A stretch of DNA of 64,000 bases, from positions 112,697,692 to 112,761,691 of the forward strand of contig CM060978.1 of assembly GCA_030765065.1 (NCBI GenBank). Reading direction: 5' to 3'. Below the pieces are notes generated by a model. The model did not search any database, had not been told where the DNA came from, and saw only the letters and a program-made list of their open reading frames with translations. The DNA is from Deroplatys truncata (taxonomy: Eukaryota > Arthropoda > Insecta > Mantodea > Mantidae). Positions 35,606 to 46,429 of the stretch are shown in pieces (within the stretch, counting starts at the first letter, position 1; each line of letters begins with the position of its first letter). The position numbers were made by a program, and so were the translations under genes.

Positions 35606-36465
35606 ACTTTCTCTATTACGTATAGTAAATAGTGGAAGTATTGTATTCCACCCAAAAATTCGATACCGAGATTTCACCAGAAATACATGTTTTGAGACCC
35701 ACTGAATCCCAAAAAAGCATTTTTGGAAACATGTCCGTGTGTGTCTGAGTGTGTGTCTGTGTGTCTGTCTGTGTGTCTGTCTGTGTGTCTGTGTATCTGT
35801 GAACAGCATAACTCAGAAACGAACAGTCGGATAAACACCAAACTTGGTATTTAGGTTCAGTATCTTCCAGAGATGTGACACGAAGATTTTCAAGAAAATC
35901 CCCCACCCTAGATTACAGTTCACATGGAACATTTTTCGAAAATGTTAATTTTCTCAAAAATGTCTGTAACGATTTTGATTAAAATATCATGTGTTTAAGA
36001 TATTTTCATGACAAATGAAATGTATATCTCGAATTTTCTGGGAATGTCTCCAAAAGTGTCCTTCATTCTGATCGACTTTTGCATAACTGGTAATCCATGA
36101 GAGAGACAAAATTTTACTACACAAAAAATTTAGATCGCGTTAAAATACACAGTTTATGTCATATACATTTTTTTGGTTGGCTGAACCATTTTCGAGATAT
36201 TGCTTGTTATTCCCTTAAATTTTCCAATACTTACACTTTTTCTCAAATTCGTTATTCACTTTTTTGTCCTGGTAATGCAAAGAGAATGGAATACTCCACA
36301 TAGCAACCACCTCTTAAAATATTTGACTATCACTTAAAGGCTAGCAATGCCCCTTGCATCTATAAGAAAATTTGCAATAAGATTAACATATCGATATCTC
36401 GATTAACATGAAGCATATGGAGAATAAGCGTTTGTAAAAATAGTTTGTACAAGAGTAGAGAAAGT
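35606..36465 (+). repeat. R900 repeat unit, left arm of an inverted pair
   Basis: This 860-bp unit is inverted relative to 39527-40413, with strong similarity over its whole length. It starts ACTTTCTCTA and ends TAGAGAAAGT, so it has its own short terminal inverted repeat. Inside is a CTGT/GTGT-rich low-complexity block (35735-35800). Further copies lie at 5405, 6340, 7360, 43086, 51195 and 61255. Confidence 0.85.
35735..35802. repeat. (GTCT/GTGT)n low-complexity block in R900
   Basis: Alternating tgtgtctg and tgtctgtc units. The corresponding place in the right-hand arm is an (AC)n run. Confidence 0.9.
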
Positions 36466-37532
36466 CATGTGAGTGTAACACATCAGATTGTTTAACATTA
36501 TTTGATGTTTTGCCAATTTTCTTCACAAAGTGATCTTTTAGGAGTCTTTCTATACAAACTAGCGTTAATTCTGTGCTGATTTCAATTAAATTTATGGAGA
36601 GGCAAATCTTTTTCTGGCTCCTCTGTATAAAATTATAACTCCGTATATTCAGTGCTTCGCCCAAAACTCCTAATTTTTAGTGGTCTCTTTATATAAACTG
36701 CTCATAATTTTGCAACGATTTCAAATGAATTTAAAATGCGTGTACAACGTTTCTACAAATTCTTATACCTATATAGGTAGAATTGCAACTTGACTTATAT
36801 TTACCTAAAGCAGTTCGCCTAAAAATTTACCAGTATCTATGCAAAAAGTATTTAAATTTGTAGTGATTTTAACCAAATTTGAAATAATATATCAACTAAT
36901 TTTTTCAAATTATATATATATACTATATCCTACTCTTATATGTAAATGTGGTAATTTTTCACACAATAGGTAAATGTAAAGCATATAAGCTCCGCAGTAG
37001 CGAATCAACTTTAAAAAATACAAAAATACTCGATAAACATCCTTAGTTATTATTCGGTGTATTCACTGATATAATTAACGTACCTACAGGTATAATTCAG
37101 AAACTTACGAGTAAAAAGAAACTGGTTGGTCATATGAAGGTAATTACCAAATTCTACTACGTTAGAATTTACTTTTTTCTTCCAATACAGGTACAATATT
37201 GGGTAAAGTGTATGTATGATTATTTCATTTTCTGTAAACTTAAACATTATGAAATTGCCAAAATGATATACAAAAATCTGTATTCAATAACTTATATCAG
37301 TTCGTCGTTCTAAATAGAACTTTAAAAAATGAGTTATTGTCTCCATGCAAGACTTCTGTACATAGAGAATATAAAATTTTCATAAAAGCATGAACATGCA
37401 GTAAAACAAAGTTTAAATTTACAGTTCTTTTTAGTTATAACTCCCAACGTAAGAGTAATTTAGATTCATAATGGTTGTATCTTCAGACTCTAATCATAGT
37501 ACAGCATATAACCATGTGATTATGTAAACAAA
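36466..37532. other. Internal non-coding stretch upstream of the DUF7869-type gene
   Basis: AT-rich with short frames only. It lies between the left R900 arm and the first probable exon, so any promoter would be here. No motif is convincing. Confidence 0.4.
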
Positions 37533-39240
37533 ATGGCTGCAATGGAGGCGAATGAGAGCGTAAGCCTAGAAGAAAAGGGTAATAACAACAGATGTTAACG
37601 ATCTGTGTTTCAAACTAGTTTCTAACTTTATACTATCATGAACTGTAGTAACTAACTTACTCGGTACGGGGAGTAAAATAATAATTTCAGAACACTGTTC
37701 ACTTGTAGTTCTGGAGCTAAGAAACAACTAATATTTTCAAACAAACGTGCTGAAAGATCACATACGGAGGAGAATGAAACTGACCTAGAACAGCCGGTAG
37801 ACGTTTAACTATTCTTCTAAAATCAATAGGTAAGTAAGTGAACATGGTCTCTCACTAACCTAGGTCGTATGTATTTAACCCATTGCATAAACATTATGCA
37901 TTTATCTGACACTATCATTTTTGTGTTCATATAGACAAGAAAAGGAGTATTCATATACTGAATAAGAGATCTCAGTGGGCGAAAAATATTAAAAAAAATA
38001 AAGCAAGAGAAGGAGACGACTATAAGGGTGGAAAGGGAATTTTACATAGGGAAAAGGTATCCAGGAGTGGAAGACATGCCATGATACATGCAAAGTTTCA
38101 AGCACAAAAAAATTCCTAAGGAATGAGAATTAAAGATTAATCAATTTTGGCAACTTAAGGACGACCAAAAAAAGTCACTTTATTCCAAATATGTTATTAG
38201 AAAAAGAAAAGGTACGTACTCTTAATAATAGTAGCAATTCTAGGAGAAGGTATACTTTTATTATTTTGAAGTTAATGATGAGTTAGCGAGAGAGTACAAA
38301 TAATATTTCCTAAGCACTCTTGATATTAGCTAAAAATACCTTGATTAATTTTGATAGTGTAATAAATACAGAAACTGATGTATCTCGTACTCCCATCAAA
38401 GGAAAAGTATACTATAAGAAAAGTATACTAACACATATTCCACAAGAACAACCTGATGAGTTTCGAGAGCATATAAAGCAATTTACAGTAATTGATTCTC
38501 ATTACTTCGAGCTTCATCAAATCGCCATTATCTGGATTCATATTTGAAACAACACGCATGTATTCATTGTACAAAGAGTATTCAAGCCAATCTGTTAAAG
38601 AAAATATTTATACGAGAAATCTCGTAAAAAGATTTTTGGTACAGAGTTTAACCTCGGTTTCTTTAAGCATAAAAAATATCGGGGTGATCATTGTAAGGCG
38701 TTTAAATATAATGTAAAACCCTCTGTTGACGAATTAAAATGTAACACAGATCATGTTTTTAGAAAAAAAACTCAAGGAAAGCAAGAAAAAGATAGGGATA
38801 AAGAACATTTTAAAACAGTCAAACCACAGCACTAAGTTTGTTATGACCTAGAAAATTTTTTGCTTTACTTAAAGCGCACGTAACAAATTTTTTCAATAAA
38901 AGGAAACTTAAACTGTTATAGTTTACAACGTTTTGTTTTGTGGATAGAAAAACACACTGCTCGATTTGGAATTAATCTCTGTGCGGAGCCAGGAATGATA
39001 TTCCTAATGCTCTGGTTTCAATTCACAATAAAATCCCTATAAACAATCCCAAGGTTACAAAATCTAAACTTTGGTCTGACTCGTGTGTTCCGCAAAATAA
39101 AAACAGTATCATGTCAATGGTCCTCTTGCATTGTTTAAATAACAGTCAAAAAATTATCAGCACGGAGCAAAAGTTTTTAGAACCCGGTCATAGTCTTGTA
39201 CAAGAGAATGACGCAGTGCACAGTGGTTGAAAGCCAACTA
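37533..39240 (+). pseudogene. DUF7869-type repetitive protein (putative transposase), multi-exon, decayed
   Basis: Blocks match a family found in many copies in insect genomes (recalled as DUF7869; label uncertain). A short start MAAMEANESVSLEEK lies at 37533. SQWAKNIKKNKAREGDDY and HAMIHAKFQAQKNS (37935-38116) match the family's N-terminal basic/Cys region. FREHIKQFTVIDSHY (near 38450) and then an EFNLGFFK-like block (near 38650) follow. LWSDSCVPQNKNSIMSM (near 39080) corresponds to the conserved D-C-GQN-N motif, and TEQKFLEPGHSLVQEND (near 39160) to the GHS..E.D motif. Introns are suggested at 37830-37934 and 38212-38331. Several frame breaks. The role as transposase is inferred from copy number and flanking repeats. 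Confidence 0.65.
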
Positions 39241-39526
39241 AAATTTACAGAAATATTCAGCTAGTATCATTCGTAAGAAAGCTTAAAGTAATTCAGACTC
39301 AGAAAGTACACCTAGTTGTACATGATATGATGGCGAAAGAACTTCTAAAACTATAAGTTTATTTCGAAAGACATGAATTTCTGTACTACCTATATACTGT
39401 AAAGTTAAACATCTTGTTTACAATAAAGAAAATATTTTTGTAATCGAATATAGGTTTAACTATAAAAGTGAATTCGTTGATGTATAACTTTTTAAAGAAA
39501 AAAATCTGATGTGTTACACTCACATG

Positions 39527-40214
39527 ACTTTCTCTACTCTTATACAATCTATTTTTACAAACGCCTATTCTGCATATGCTTCATGTTAATCGAGATATCG
39601 AGATGTCAATCTTATTGGTAATTTTCTTGTAGATGCAAGGGGAATATGGTAGGTTTTAAGCAATAGTCAAATATTTTAACGCTGGTTGCTATGTGGGGCA
39701 TTCCATTCTCTTTGCATGTCCAGGGCATTAAAAAAATGAATAACGAATTTGAGAAAAAGTATAAGTATTAAAAAATTTAAGCGAATAACAAGCAATATCT
39801 CGAAAACGGTTCACTCAACAAAAGAAATGTATATGACATAAATTGTGTATTTTAACGCGATCTACATTTTTGTGTAGTAAAATTTTGTCTATCTCTTATG
39901 GTTTACCAGTTATGCAAAAGTCGTTCACAATGAAGAATACTTTTGGAGACATTCCCAGAAAATTCGAGATATACATTTCATTTCTCATGACATTATCTTA
40001 AACATATGATATTTTCATCAAAATCGTTAGAGCCATTTTTGAGAAAATTAACATTTTCGAAAAATGCTCCATGTAAAGGGTAGTCTGGGGTGGGGGGATT
40101 TTCTTGAAAACCTTCGTGTCGCATCTCTGGAAGATACTGAACCTAAATACCAAGTTTGGTGTTTATCCGATTGTTCGTTTTTGAGTTATGCTGTTCAGAG
40201 ACACACAGACCTAC

Positions 40215-40276
<62 letters not shown>

Positions 40277-40413
40277 ACACACGGACATGTTTCCAAAAAT
40301 GCTTTTTTTGGATTCAGGGGATCTCAAAACATGTATTTCCGGTGAAATCTCGGTATCGAATTTTTGGGTGGAATGCAATACGTCCCCTACTTACTATACG
40401 TAGTAGAGAAAGT
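39527..40413 (-). repeat. R900 repeat unit, right arm of an inverted pair
   Basis: Reverse-complement partner of 35606-36465. Examples of matching blocks are catatgcttcatgttaatcg, cttgcatctac and gattttcttgaaaaccttcg (plus strand here). Termini are ACTTTCTCTA at 39527-39536 and TAGAGAAAGT at 40404-40413. A long (AC)n run interrupts it at 40217-40270. Confidence 0.85.
40217..40270. repeat. (AC)n microsatellite
   Basis: About 27 AC units within the R900 right arm. It reads as Thr-His repeats in all plus-strand frames. Confidence 0.95.
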
Positions 40414-41940
40414 AAAAAACAAAAGCACGTGTGATATCTGAAGGGAATAATATGAATTTAACTATACCCAGTATTTCCCCTTGTACCAGTCACATGAGTA
40501 TTCCTTCTGCAAAAGTGAAAGATCTTACGTCAGTATATCCCTATATGCCGATAATTGGTGTACAATTTTTACAAAAATGTGTTTAAAACGTGTTAACAAG
40601 TAGATATAAGTTGTTTTGGTAGTTAAAGAATTTTGACATTTATATTTGTCATAGGTGCTTTCTCCAACACATTTGTTTAAAATGCAGACATATAAACCAG
40701 TGAAAATACTTGTTCAAGTGTTCAATAAATATTTGATAACTAATATAAAATTGTTGTGTAACTGATTTTTCTGTAATATCACTGTAAAAATTGTTATAGC
40801 ATTCATAACCTTCAATCGCTGTTTTCTCTGAGTCAAGTTTTGTGGAGTTAGAACTCGAGCGACGAGTTGTTAACTTATGTTGCTTGTTTGCATATGTGAG
40901 AAGATAGATACTAATTTTTATGTTTTCATTATTTACGTTACAAATACTTTCGGTATGTTCCATGTCATATGTTATAATGTTTTATTACTTCCCTTTTCAT
41001 TTCACCCTTCGATGGCCTATGTTCTCCATTTGCATATATAATATACATTTGTAGACCTCATTTCTGTAGGATATTTTAAGGGCTGATTGAACTACACCGA
41101 ATACCAGAATTAGCTCCTTTGAGTGTTCCAATTATGTAAAGGATATGCAGTGTAATAAATAAATAATAAATATAATATAGATCCCATTCTGTATTTTTAA
41201 TTCACTAAAACGCTTGGGCGAGGAACATCACGAAATAAGTCGGGACTGGAGCGACAGTAATAAAAAGGTTCCCAAGGTCTACGTTCAGGGTTTCATATTA
41301 ATAATAAGCTATAAACAAATAATTACGCTGTCCTACTGTCAAGGCTATGGGACAAAACACTGGAGTTTGTCAATGGTGCAGTCTTGTCTAAGGATAATTG
41401 GTATTTCACACACCTTGAACTTGATAGCTGGCACTTGACTGAACTGCGGAAATCCTCCCTAAGATGTATTATTCCGCTAATAGAAGTTTCTTATACTTAT
41501 GCACGAAGGCTACACAGAATGTTTTGCTGAAGCTCAGCAGTGACATTTTGTTTTCTCTATCTCGTGGTGCTGAAGTTGCATTGCGCATTGGGTATATGCG
41601 TGGGAATCCTCTCCTTTCTCCTTACATCTTTCTCAGCAGGTTGTATGAGAGCAAATGAAGATCAGTGTTGCTAAGATCAGACACGTTATATAAGGCTACA
41701 GAAAATGGTCTTCGAACTGGCTTATTAAATTACCCATATCAAAATAGATCTGAATATATATAAAAAACCAAACACAACCGAAAATGTTATGATTATTTTC
41801 ATTTTTATTTTCTGTTTATATGTATAATGAATTACTCTGAAGCAAAACTTGAATGGACCTAAGAATTTTGTTGGTTATGTGCCTCTGTGTATGTTACCTT
41901 TTCACTCAAGAAAAAAGCAACCGATTATTATGAAACCTGG
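40414..41940. other. Unassigned AT-rich stretch
   Basis: The longest frame (40649-40963, minus, 104 codons) has no recognisable motif. No repeat shared with the rest of the window was seen. Confidence 0.4.
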
Positions 41941-41950
41941 CATACATGTA

Positions 41951-42279
41951 CGACCATGCACCGCGCGAGATGACTCAGGCGACAATATCTCTGGCCCGCA
42001 TTCTGGAGGTCCTGGGTTCGATTCCCGGTGACCGCCCACTGACCATGGGTTTGTTTCTTGGTTTTCCTTTGGTCGCCTAGGCGAATGCAAGGATGGTGTG
42101 TTCTATCAAAATTGCTCATTTCCATCATTTCCTCTCATTCCATCTCTTCTTTTCACGTTTAGGTGTGTTTTCAGGTCCTGCGGTGCTGACTGTCTGAAAG
42201 ATGGCACAGATGACTGCGCACTGGAAAGATTGCTCTCCGTGAACGCCAGGGTGCGCTGTTTCGCCCTTGGGGTTGCTTC

Positions 42280-42322
<43 letters not shown>

Positions 42323-42530
42323 GATTCTTCGCCTCTACTGGTGAACTTGTGTTCAAATTGGAAATATATATTAGGGACTTCTGCGCGTCTCTGTGTGCCT
42401 GTCTGCCTGCGGACCTGAGACACTCCTACGCTCCTTCACCTCATCCCTGCCTCCCGGGGGATGTAGCCACAATAGATCAAGTTGGTCGCAGTAGTAAGGC
42501 GTCCCCCTCCGAAAACTACATCCAACATCC
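41951..42530 (+). mobile_element. SINE-B copy 1 (tRNA-derived SINE)
   Basis: It has a tRNA-like head with a perfect B box, GGTTCGATTCC, at 42015-42025 and an A-box region gatgactcaggcgac near 41970. The family-specific downstream block 'ggttttcctttggtcgcctaggcgaatgc' type follows (42059-42088), then a longer body containing a (TC)n run. It is possibly flanked by tacatgta at 41943-41950 and 42531-42538; this 8-mer is palindromic, so the boundaries are tentative. Confidence 0.75.
42281..42320. repeat. (TC)n microsatellite
   Basis: About 20 TC units inside the SINE-B body. Confidence 0.95.
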
Positions 42531-42539
42531 TACATGTAG

Positions 42540-43085
42540 CATTTTAATTACTTTCACCACAGTGGGACAGGTTCTATCAGGATATGAATGCAAACAATTG
42601 AAATACATCAATTAACATCGAGTTCTGTAAAATATATTACATAACCAAAATTCATAAACCCAATGTTTTACAAATTCCTTTTTTAGCTTACAGAAATTCC
42701 ATAGGCTGAATACATAAGCTATACCAGTTTTCGTTAATATTATTCTGACGTAAACCGTTTACCAGAGAAAAATTATAATTTCGATTGCATAACAAGCATA
42801 AGATAGAGGCAGAAGTTGTGGACTCATAAATCATTTATTTGCTTTTTAATGTTTATTAACACCTCAAAAAGAAAGGGAAAAAACGCTTTTCAGAAGATCA
42901 TATAACATGCATGCCGCACAAAGATGGAGAGGGGGAGAAGATGGCAGAGAGGAAAGACTGAAAGAGAGCTTGAGGGGAGAGAATGAGAGAGGGGGAGAGA
43001 AAGAGAAGAAAAGAGGGATACAGAGCTAACGCAATAACTCGGGCAAAGTTGCGGGTTCTGCTACTTAATAAAAACTGAGTTTTTT
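42540..43085. other. Unassigned stretch with a purine-rich block
   Basis: A GA-rich block at 42925-43020 (gagagaggggga-type runs) is the only notable feature. Confidence 0.45.
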
Positions 43086-44168
43086 ACTTTGTCTACCACG
43101 TACAGAATAGGTAGAGAAGGTATTGCATTCTACCCAAAAATTCGATACCCAGATTTCACCAGAAATACATGTATTGAGACCCCTGATTCCAAGAAGACGC
43201 ATTTTTAGAAAAGGGTCCGTGTGTATGTGTGTGTGTGTGAACACAATTGTGGAAAAATCCGACAAATACCAGGCCCAGAACCTTCGGAAGATGCGACATG
43301 AAGACTTTCAAGAACATTCCCCACCCCAACTACCCTTTACATTGCATATTTTTCGAACATTTTGATGTTCTAAAAATGACTAACGATTTTGATTAAAATA
43401 CCATATATTAAACATATTTAATATATGGTAAAAGAAATAGCTACGTTACACATTTCCCTGTGACACAAAGAAAACAGTGATAGTCAAATATTTAACAACA
43501 GGACGCTATACGCTGGCCTAAAATTCCATACTGTTTCCATGCAATCGCCAGAAACAACAGATGCAACACGAAGATTTTCCGGAAAATCTCCCCATCGTTT
43601 AGATGGAAGGTTTTTTGAAATTTTTATTCACTAAAAATGGCTCTAATGATTTTGATTAAAGTACTATATATTAAATATATTTGCAGGAAAAAAAATGTAT
43701 ATCTAGTTTTCTGGGAATAGTCTGCGAAGTCCTCTTCATTCGCGAGAAATTTTATCTAATCTTGTATAACTGGTAAAGTTAAGCGATAGAGAAAACGTAC
43801 TACATAGAAAATGCACATCTCTTAAAAACACACAATTTACTTTAAATAACATTTTTTGTGGCATCAGCCATTTCCGAAATATCCATTATTAATGGGTCGA
43901 ATTGTTCAATACTTTGTCATTCTTTTTAAGTCCTGTTAACATTCAGTGGTTTCTCGCGATGCCATGGAAAGAGTTTGGAATTTTAAGGCCAGTGTATAGC
44001 GACCATTTCTAAAACTTTTGACTATGTTTATTCCCTTTTTATATACAACGAAATGTGTAATGTAGCTATTTATGCAAAGTTATATTGGATTTAAACAAAG
44101 TTGATAGGTAACAAAATTTCGTAAGAATAATTTGTATATCCACTAGTAAGCTATAGAGGGTAGGAAAG
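43086..44168 (+). repeat. R900 repeat unit, stand-alone diverged copy
   Basis: It begins ACTTTGTCTACCACGTACAG and ends near gggtaggaaagac, so both termini are recognisable. Internally it shares 'cccaaaaattcgatacc', 'atttcaccagaaatacatgt' and the 'gaattttaaggccag' block. Its orientation is that of the left arm at 35.6 kb. With no gene beside it, this copy argues that R900 can move or spread on its own. Confidence 0.75.
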
Positions 44169-44275
44169 ACATGTGAATGTAATATATCAGAATTTGTTTC
44201 AAATATGACTGTCAAGAAGCACAACAGAAGTTTTAGCCCGAAACTGCAATGGCCTACCCACGTTACCAAAGGTGA

Positions 44276-44553
44276 TTAGGTTTTTAATTTATGAACGCTC
44301 TTTAACTACTGTGGTCCTTAGCGTCCCATTCTATATTGGGCATGAAACACGGTAATTTTGCTCAGAGGCCTCTCTTGAGGTTCTTGCCGTAAATCTACGA
44401 CACGGGACCACCGGCTTTACTTCTCTTCCGAAGGAAGCCATGCTAAGGATTTTTACGCCCGAAGAAATGCATCGCCCTCCGCCGGGTTTGAACTCGCGAC
44501 CTCGGGAACTTTAGACTAGCATGGTAATCACTACATCACGGAGGACGACACTG
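44276..44553 (-). mobile_element. SINE-A copy 4
   Basis: Nearly full-length, with the tRNA-like head at the right (gggtttgaact, then actagcatggtaatcactaca). It has an internal deletion in the 'gaggttcttttacgtgcc' region. Short flanking direct repeat aaggtga at 44269-44275 and 44554-44560. Confidence 0.88.
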
Positions 44554-44560
44554 AAGGTGA

Positions 44561-45360
44561 AATATACCATATGGTCCTCCAGTCCCTTATTGGTCTTGAG
44601 ATACAACACTGTCCTGAAATCGATTGAGGTCAAACTTCCTGTATTTCAGACAGCAAATCCAGCTTTCTATTTAAGCAAAACGATACCGTTTTTGCATTTC
44701 TTCATAAATCAAATGTTTTCTTTGTTTTTACGATTCCAATTTCATAATTTGTCTACACGTAGTATACTAAGTCGCATATACATACAGATCCAAACACCTA
44801 TGTCCGAGGTGGCACTCGATCTCGCATTAGCCCCATGCCACGAAACGATAGAGCGATACGCCTTAGCGAGCGTGACCATGGGAAATCTTGACTTTAGTAA
44901 CAGCAGCTAGGCCAATTCTAAAAACATGAGACTATTGCCTGCGGTTATAATTCGCATGATTATACTATGATGGGAATTGCATGTTCTGCAAGCGATCTGT
45001 CATTGCACGATATTGAATTGAAGCTTTAATCTAGATAAAGGAGTACAAAACTGATATTAAATGTAGAAGTGGGGAGAATATGTTCCGTAGCGGCTGAGTA
45101 GTACATGCGTCCACAGCTAATTAGGGTAGGTGGTTTTAGCTCTCGGCAGTGCATTTTTTGCCTTTCTTTCTTTTCTTTTTCATACACCTCATAGCATGAG
45201 ACTGAGCACGCAGTTTAAACAGGCTATCTTCAGTACGCGTATATACAAATGAGCCACAAATCACGGCATTGTATTCAAGTGACAAGATGTTGATATGCTA
45301 CTTATTTATAGAGTAAGGTAGCATAAGTCATAAGCACAAGCACGTATCCAGAAGATGCCA
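44561..45360. other. Unassigned stretch
   Basis: A 129-codon plus-strand frame (44521-44910) starts inside the SINE and has no domain signature; it is not called as a gene. Confidence 0.4.
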
Positions 45361-45364
45361 AACC

Positions 45365-45640
45365 GGCATGAGTAGCCGATGTCGTTAAGACACGGTCTCG
45401 TGAACGAGAGGTCTGCAGTTCAATTCCACTAGGACGAGGTTTCTTCCAGGTTTTCCTGTCTTCTTCTTCAACTGATTACCCTCCTCCTTGTAGGACTTAG
45501 ACCCCCAAGGATTTACAAGCCAATGCCTGGGTCAGTAACCTGTCGAGGAGCAAACAAACTCTGGATCATACTTACCAGGATGGGTGATAGTCTAATCCCT
45601 GTTATGGCTGTGAAGAAGAAGGAAATGAAATGTAGTGATG
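45365..45640 (+). mobile_element. SINE-C (tRNA-derived SINE), single copy
   Basis: A tRNA-like head is visible: A-box-like gagtagccgatgtcgttaag near 45370 and B-box-like tgcagttcaattcc near 45412-45426, in tRNA spacing. The body downstream (aggttttcctgtc..., ccaatgcctgggtcagtaacc) differs from SINE-A and SINE-B. The 3' boundary is estimated from where SINE-B begins. Confidence 0.55.
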
Positions 45641-45654
45641 AAAGACATGATAGG

Positions 45655-45815
45655 AAAATTCACGGTTCAAATTATCCCACCCAGCATTCGCCTAACGACC
45701 GAGGAAACCCGCGAAAATCCTTCGGTCAGTTTGGTCGGCCCCCCGAGTTTGAACCTGGGACCTCCCGAATGCGGACCACAGACGTTACCGCCTGAGCCAT
45801 CCTACTCGGTCTTCC
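45655..45815 (-). mobile_element. SINE-B copy 2, head fragment
   Basis: On the minus strand it gives a tRNA-like head (plus-strand gtttgaacctggga near 45748 and ccgcctgagcca near 45789) followed by the SINE-B block containing the cgcctaacgaccgag inverse. The 3' part of the family is missing. Confidence 0.7.
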
Positions 45816-45819
45816 CGTC

Positions 45820-46429
45820 TTCAGGATTTACAAATGCAAAGGAGGCACTCTAAACATAGGTCTGGAGCGTTTCCTTCCCAAATTTCCTTTCCTAATTGCA
45901 TTATCGTTACATTTTATATGTCACCAGTGTCACCGTCTGTGGTGCCATATGTGGAGCATGTTTCCAAAAGGTACCAAATCCAGTTTAACACAGGTTTCAG
46001 GAAACAGAAAAACATACTGTTTCTGTTGTAGATGGATTTATGTGTGAGGTAATGGAAACTGTTTCTACAGTCTTTCCTTAACTCTTATACCAAATATTGA
46101 AATTTACTGGCAATTACTTTGTTTATTTTTTTTAAAAATTCCATTTGACTTTGGTACGTTTTGGCATAAAAGAAAGGTATAAACTTAACACTATGAGGTA
46201 TACTTTCTTACAGAACAATTCAATTTGAATTTATAAGTCTAATGATCTTACAAAAGACTTCCCATAGAACAATTCTTTCAAATACGTACGTTGCTTTTTA
46301 ACAAAACATTAAAACTGCAAAATATTTCTATAAAAAGGCAAATATTACAAAATGTACCCCATTGCAAGGAGCAAAACTTCAACATATTTTATCTTTGCTT
46401 CTAGAACATGACTAATACATGGAACCTCT
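45820..46429. other. Unassigned AT-rich stretch
   Basis: It lies downstream of the minus-strand DUF7869-type gene and may hold its 3' untranslated region. No motif is recognised. Confidence 0.4.

Larger units (their letters stand above)
35606..40413 (+). mobile_element. Candidate DNA transposon: R900 inverted arms enclosing a DUF7869-type gene, 4.8 kb
   Basis: Two R900 units (860 and 887 bp) in opposite orientation enclose about 3.06 kb that holds one multi-exon gene of a repetitive insect family. Outer ends are ACTTTCTCTATTACGTATAG on the left and its near-inverse on the right. No clear target-site duplication was found at the outer ends. Either the R900 arms are long terminal inverted repeats of one element, or two independent R900 insertions happen to flank the gene. 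Confidence 0.55.

Noticed and set aside
35735..35802. Telomere-like or CRISPR-like array
   Set aside because: Simple GT/CT dinucleotide and tetranucleotide repeats without spacers.
40649..40963. 104-codon minus-strand frame
   Set aside because: AT-driven composition, no motif, no second copy.
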